A DNA stretch of 64,000 nt from Ignavibacteriota bacterium (GTDB taxonomy: Bacteria > Bacteroidota > Ignavibacteria > Ignavibacteriales > Melioribacteraceae): NCBI GenBank assembly GCA_016716225.1, contig JADJWT010000001.1, positions 2,490,501 through 2,554,500 on the forward strand. The letters run 5' to 3'. Shown here one piece after another: positions 61,285-64,000 of this stretch. The translations under genes were made by a program, and so were the position numbers. Every line of letters starts with the position of its first letter. Position 1 is the stretch's first letter. Under the pieces are notes generated by a model. It had not been told where the DNA came from and ran no database searches. It saw only the letters and a list, made by a program, of their open reading frames with translations.

Positions 61285-64000
61285 ATGAAAAAGGTAATTA
61301 TATTTTTAACAATTGTTTTCTGTTCCATTCTTAATGCTCAAGTATTATTAACTAATTACTTTGAAGCTGATAGTGAACTAAGAATGAAATTAAAACTAAA
61401 TGCAACAGAACTATTGCCCCGGAACGAAATGAAAGGTTTTTTTGACGAAAGCAAAAATGGATATTTTGCATTGCCGTCTAAATCTATAATAATTGGAATT
61501 CCGTTTAGTGAAAAATACAGTATTACTTCTAAAGTACTTAACGAAGAGAAGAAAAGATTTGTTCTCGGAGTTAACCCCGAAGTTGTTAAAAATAATAATG
61601 AAGAACTTCAATATAATTTTATAAGTCAAAAGATTTATAAGGGAAAACCAAAACCAACAATCGAGGTTAAGGGTTACTTTTGGCTAGGTGAAATTTACTG
61701 CGTTAATTTGGAAATAAACCAATATAGTTATGATGATAAAACTTCAATAATTTCACAAATTAATGAGATCGAAATTAAAATAGAATTCAAAGGAAGTAAG
61801 AATCTTTCTAAATTCGCATATACTCAAAGTATTCATAATCTAAATTCTTTGATTAACGCAAAATATGCTATCAAATATTCTGGTAAACCTAATAAAATCT
61901 TAATTGGAAATGATACTACAAATAACTGGATAGATTACACAAAACAATATTTAAAAATTGGGACTTTAGTAGATGGAATTTATAGATTAACAAAAGATCA
62001 TCTTGAGCAAAACGGGTTAATAGTACAATCAATAAATCCAAAAACATTTAAACTTTTCTCAAAAGGGAAAGAAATTCCTATTTTTGTTGAAGGTGAGAAT
62101 GATTTATCTTTTGATAGTGATGATTATATTGAATTTGTTGGTTTAAGAAATTTGGGAGGAAATCATAGAATTGTAAGTAAATATGATGAACCTTATAATG
62201 AATATTTAGGACGATATACTGATACTACTATATACTGGCTAACATGGGATGGGGTAGCTGGAAAACGTGTTAATGTTTTTGGGGACAGTGAGGTTACTAA
62301 TGCTGATACATTAAAGTCTTATACTCAAATCGACCATTATGAAACAAATATTTGGTTCGATTTTGCAACAGTTGATCAAGTGAGAAGAGAAAGTCCATTT
62401 TGGAGTGAAAATAAAACATGGAACGAAGGTAACCTTAATATAGGAATTCGTAATAAAAATTTTGTTGTATCTGATATTTATCCAAACAAACCATTTCATA
62501 TTTATGTAAAGTTACAAGACTTTGCGTCTGATATTTCTAAAAATGCACATTTATTGTCACTCGGATTAAATTCATATGAAAGATGGAGCGATTCAATTTA
62601 TATTGATAAGTATGAGCAAATTGTACTTGATGCAGAATTTAATTCAAATTTACTTAATTCCGGAAACAACACATTAAAAATAAATTCAATAGCTACTGAA
62701 TCTTCTATAAATCTTTGTGTTTTTGACTGGTTTGAAATAGAATATGAAAGATATCTTAAGCCAATTGATAATTTCTTAAATTTTTCATTTTCATTTCTTA
62801 AAAACAAAGTTGCATATATAGTCATGCTCCAAAATATTTCTGCTGATAATTTTACAATATGGAAATATGGAGACAGTTATAAAAAATTCACATTAAAAAA
62901 TATTGAAAATGCAATCGTATTTTCTGATACGATTTCCTCTTCAGATAAATACGCTTACTCAAATATTACAAAAATTTTAACTCCAAAAATTTATTACAAA
63001 AAACAATTTATAAATCTTAGAAGACCGGATAATAAGTCAGATTACTTGGCTATTACTCATAAAAAATTCTTAACTAAGGTTATAGAATATTCAGAATTTA
63101 TTTCAAATAGTTATAATTTGTGTACCAGTGTTATTGATATTGATGATATTTATGATGAATTCTCTTACGGCCTTTTTAATCCAGAAGCTATAAAATCCTT
63201 TCTTCAATCTACTCATAATTATTGGCAAAATCCTAAACCAAAATATGTTGTTTTGATTGGAGGAGCAACTTACGACTATTATGGGAATAAATTTAAAAAT
63301 TTGTCATCCGTGAAAGAACGTGTTATTAATTATGTCCCGTCTTTCGGCGCTCCGGTTAGTGATAATTGGTTTGTTACTTGGGATACTACTGGCACTTATA
63401 TCCCTCAAATGAATATTGGTCGTATCCCCGTTACAAATAATGATGAACTTGAATGGTATTTTGATAAACACAAAACATTTGTAGAGCAAGGGTTTGATGA
63501 TTGGAATAAAAGATATATATTTTTCTCTAGTGGAGATGCAAAAAATATTTCAGAACTTTCACAATTGAAGGAATCTAATCAGTTTGTTATTGATAATTTT
63601 ATAAATACAAGACCGATTGGTGGAACCTCGACTCACTTTTACAAAACTGTCGAACCTAAAACTAATTTTGGCCCGTATTCTGAAGAATTTTTTCAAAGTG
63701 TAATTGATAAAGGGGCAATGTTTATCTCGTATTTAGGTCATAGTGGAACTCAAATCTGGGATAATACAATTGTTTCTCCTCTACAGTTAAAAAATACTAG
63801 AAATAGATATCCAATTGTTTCGGATTTTGGTTGTTCGACTGGAAAATTTGGTGAGCCTGATATCAAGTCTTTTTCGGAATTGTTTACAGTTAACCAAGAT
63901 GGACAAGCATTAGCATATATTGGAAATACCTCACTTGGATTTTTATCTACCGCAATTAATGCGCCTAAAATATTCTATAAGAAAATATTGCGTGATAGTG
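61285..64000 (+). CDS. C25 (gingipain/PorU-like) cysteine peptidase, partial
   Basis: An open reading frame of 905 visible codons from ATG 61285 that runs off the right edge. Signal peptide: KKVIIFLTIVFCSILNA-Q. The first 600 residues are beta-rich. A C25 peptidase domain then appears: YVVLIGGATYDYY, the catalytic His819 in ISYLGHSGTQIW and the catalytic Cys850 in DFGCSTGKFGEPD, then AYIGNTSLGFLS. PorU, the sortase that removes type IX secretion tails, has this layout, and the T9SS-tailed protein at 13831 shows that the organism uses that system. A secreted substrate peptidase of the same family is the alternative; the missing C-terminus would decide. It follows the glycan cluster by 15 bases. 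Confidence 0.85.
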   Translation, partial: MKKVIIFLTIVFCSILNAQVLLTNYFEADSELRMKLKLNATELLPRNEMKGFFDESKNGYFALPSKSIIIGIPFSEKYSITSKVLNEEKKRFVLGVNPEVVKNNNEELQYNFISQKIYKGKPKPTIEVKGYFWLGEIYCVNLEINQYSYDDKTSIISQINEIEIKIEFKGSKNLSKFAYTQSIHNLNSLINAKYAIKYSGKPNKILIGNDTTNNWIDYTKQYLKIGTLVDGIYRLTKDHLEQNGLIVQSINPKTFKLFSKGKEIPIFVEGENDLSFDSDDYIEFVGLRNLGGNHRIVSKYDEPYNEYLGRYTDTTIYWLTWDGVAGKRVNVFGDSEVTNADTLKSYTQIDHYETNIWFDFATVDQVRRESPFWSENKTWNEGNLNIGIRNKNFVVSDIYPNKPFHIYVKLQDFASDISKNAHLLSLGLNSYERWSDSIYIDKYEQIVLDAEFNSNLLNSGNNTLKINSIATESSINLCVFDWFEIEYERYLKPIDNFLNFSFSFLKNKVAYIVMLQNISADNFTIWKYGDSYKKFTLKNIENAIVFSDTISSSDKYAYSNITKILTPKIYYKKQFINLRRPDNKSDYLAITHKKFLTKVIEYSEFISNSYNLCTSVIDIDDIYDEFSYGLFNPEAIKSFLQSTHNYWQNPKPKYVVLIGGATYDYYGNKFKNLSSVKERVINYVPSFGAPVSDNWFVTWDTTGTYIPQMNIGRIPVTNNDELEWYFDKHKTFVEQGFDDWNKRYIFFSSGDAKNISELSQLKESNQFVIDNFINTRPIGGTSTHFYKTVEPKTNFGPYSEEFFQSVIDKGAMFISYLGHSGTQIWDNTIVSPLQLKNTRNRYPIVSDFGCSTGKFGEPDIKSFSELFTVNQDGQALAYIGNTSLGFLSTAINAPKIFYKKILRDS

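Noticed and set aside
1..64000. tRNA, rRNA, CRISPR, transposon ends, attachment sites
   Set aside because: Gaps between genes are short, and I saw no cloverleaf, no evenly spaced repeats other than the Pho boxes, no transposase and no long terminal inverted repeats; a tRNAscan/Infernal run would be decisive.

Overview
ORGANISM. The window is very AT-rich, densely coded DNA from the Bacteroidota/Chlorobiota side of the bacteria, most likely an Ignavibacteria (Melioribacter/Ignavibacterium-like) lineage. This is an inference from three things: a secreted protein with the type IX secretion tail typical of that group (YPNPFNPTT motif near 15270-15300), a PorU/gingipain-like C25 peptidase, and promoters of the Bacteroidota form (TTTG, about 20 bp, TAnnTTT). 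TTG start codons are common (xseA, dxs, pstA, lspA and others). I see no rRNA, tRNA, CRISPR array, insertion sequence or prophage. No stretch longer than 300 bases lacks a gene. LAYOUT. 1-2949 (minus): start of a possible hemerythrin, a membrane VWA protein, surE. 3062-10791 (plus): one tight run of a surface protein, an orphan DNA methyltransferase, xseA-xseB, dxs, a Gfo/Idh/MocA oxidoreductase and a PhoB/PhoR-type two-component pair. 10817-22514 (plus): a phosphate-starvation locus. It opens with six 11-bp Pho-box repeats, then a TonB-dependent receptor, a T9SS-secreted beta-rich protein, a terminator, an M28 peptidase and a first PstS-like lipoprotein. A second Pho box follows, then pstS, pstC, pstA, pstB and phoU. 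22543-23257: rplU-rpmA with promoter and terminator. 23334-28231 (minus): mdh, an RsbW-like ATPase, an outer-membrane protein and a beta-CASP metallo-hydrolase. 28361-29341: pta. 29419-31902 (minus): malQ, a TerB-like gene and a haem-binding protein. 32167-35751: B12-dependent ribonucleotide reductase. 35819-43468 (plus): yggS, a purine nucleoside phosphorylase, a membrane/coiled-coil gene split by a frameshift, ileS, a DksA-like regulator, lspA and rluD, an order reminiscent of the conserved ylm-divIVA-ileS-lspA cluster. 43470-45365 (minus): lytic transglycosylase and EamA transporter. 45468-54929 (plus): cysS, a small membrane protein, a Tyr/Ser-rich lipoprotein, an outer-membrane barrel, rsgA, a TPR lipoprotein, a DUF4292 lipoprotein and an EnvC-like amidase activator. 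54930-61269: a surface-glycan cluster (flippase, UDP-galactopyranose mutase, four glycosyltransferases). 61285-64000: a C25 cysteine peptidase running off the right edge. HOW IT FITS TOGETHER. The most coherent system is phosphate acquisition: sensor pair, Pho boxes with the same geometry at two promoters, outer-membrane receptor, secreted partner protein, peptidase, two binding proteins, the PstCAB transporter and PhoU lie within 13.5 kb. The least expected signals are a perfectly phased T TTT TTA slippery heptamer that would fuse two small reading frames into one membrane-anchored coiled-coil protein in the usual divIVA position, a sharp change of codon usage inside the T9SS-secreted gene, and an rsgA gene whose only well-placed start codon is ATA.
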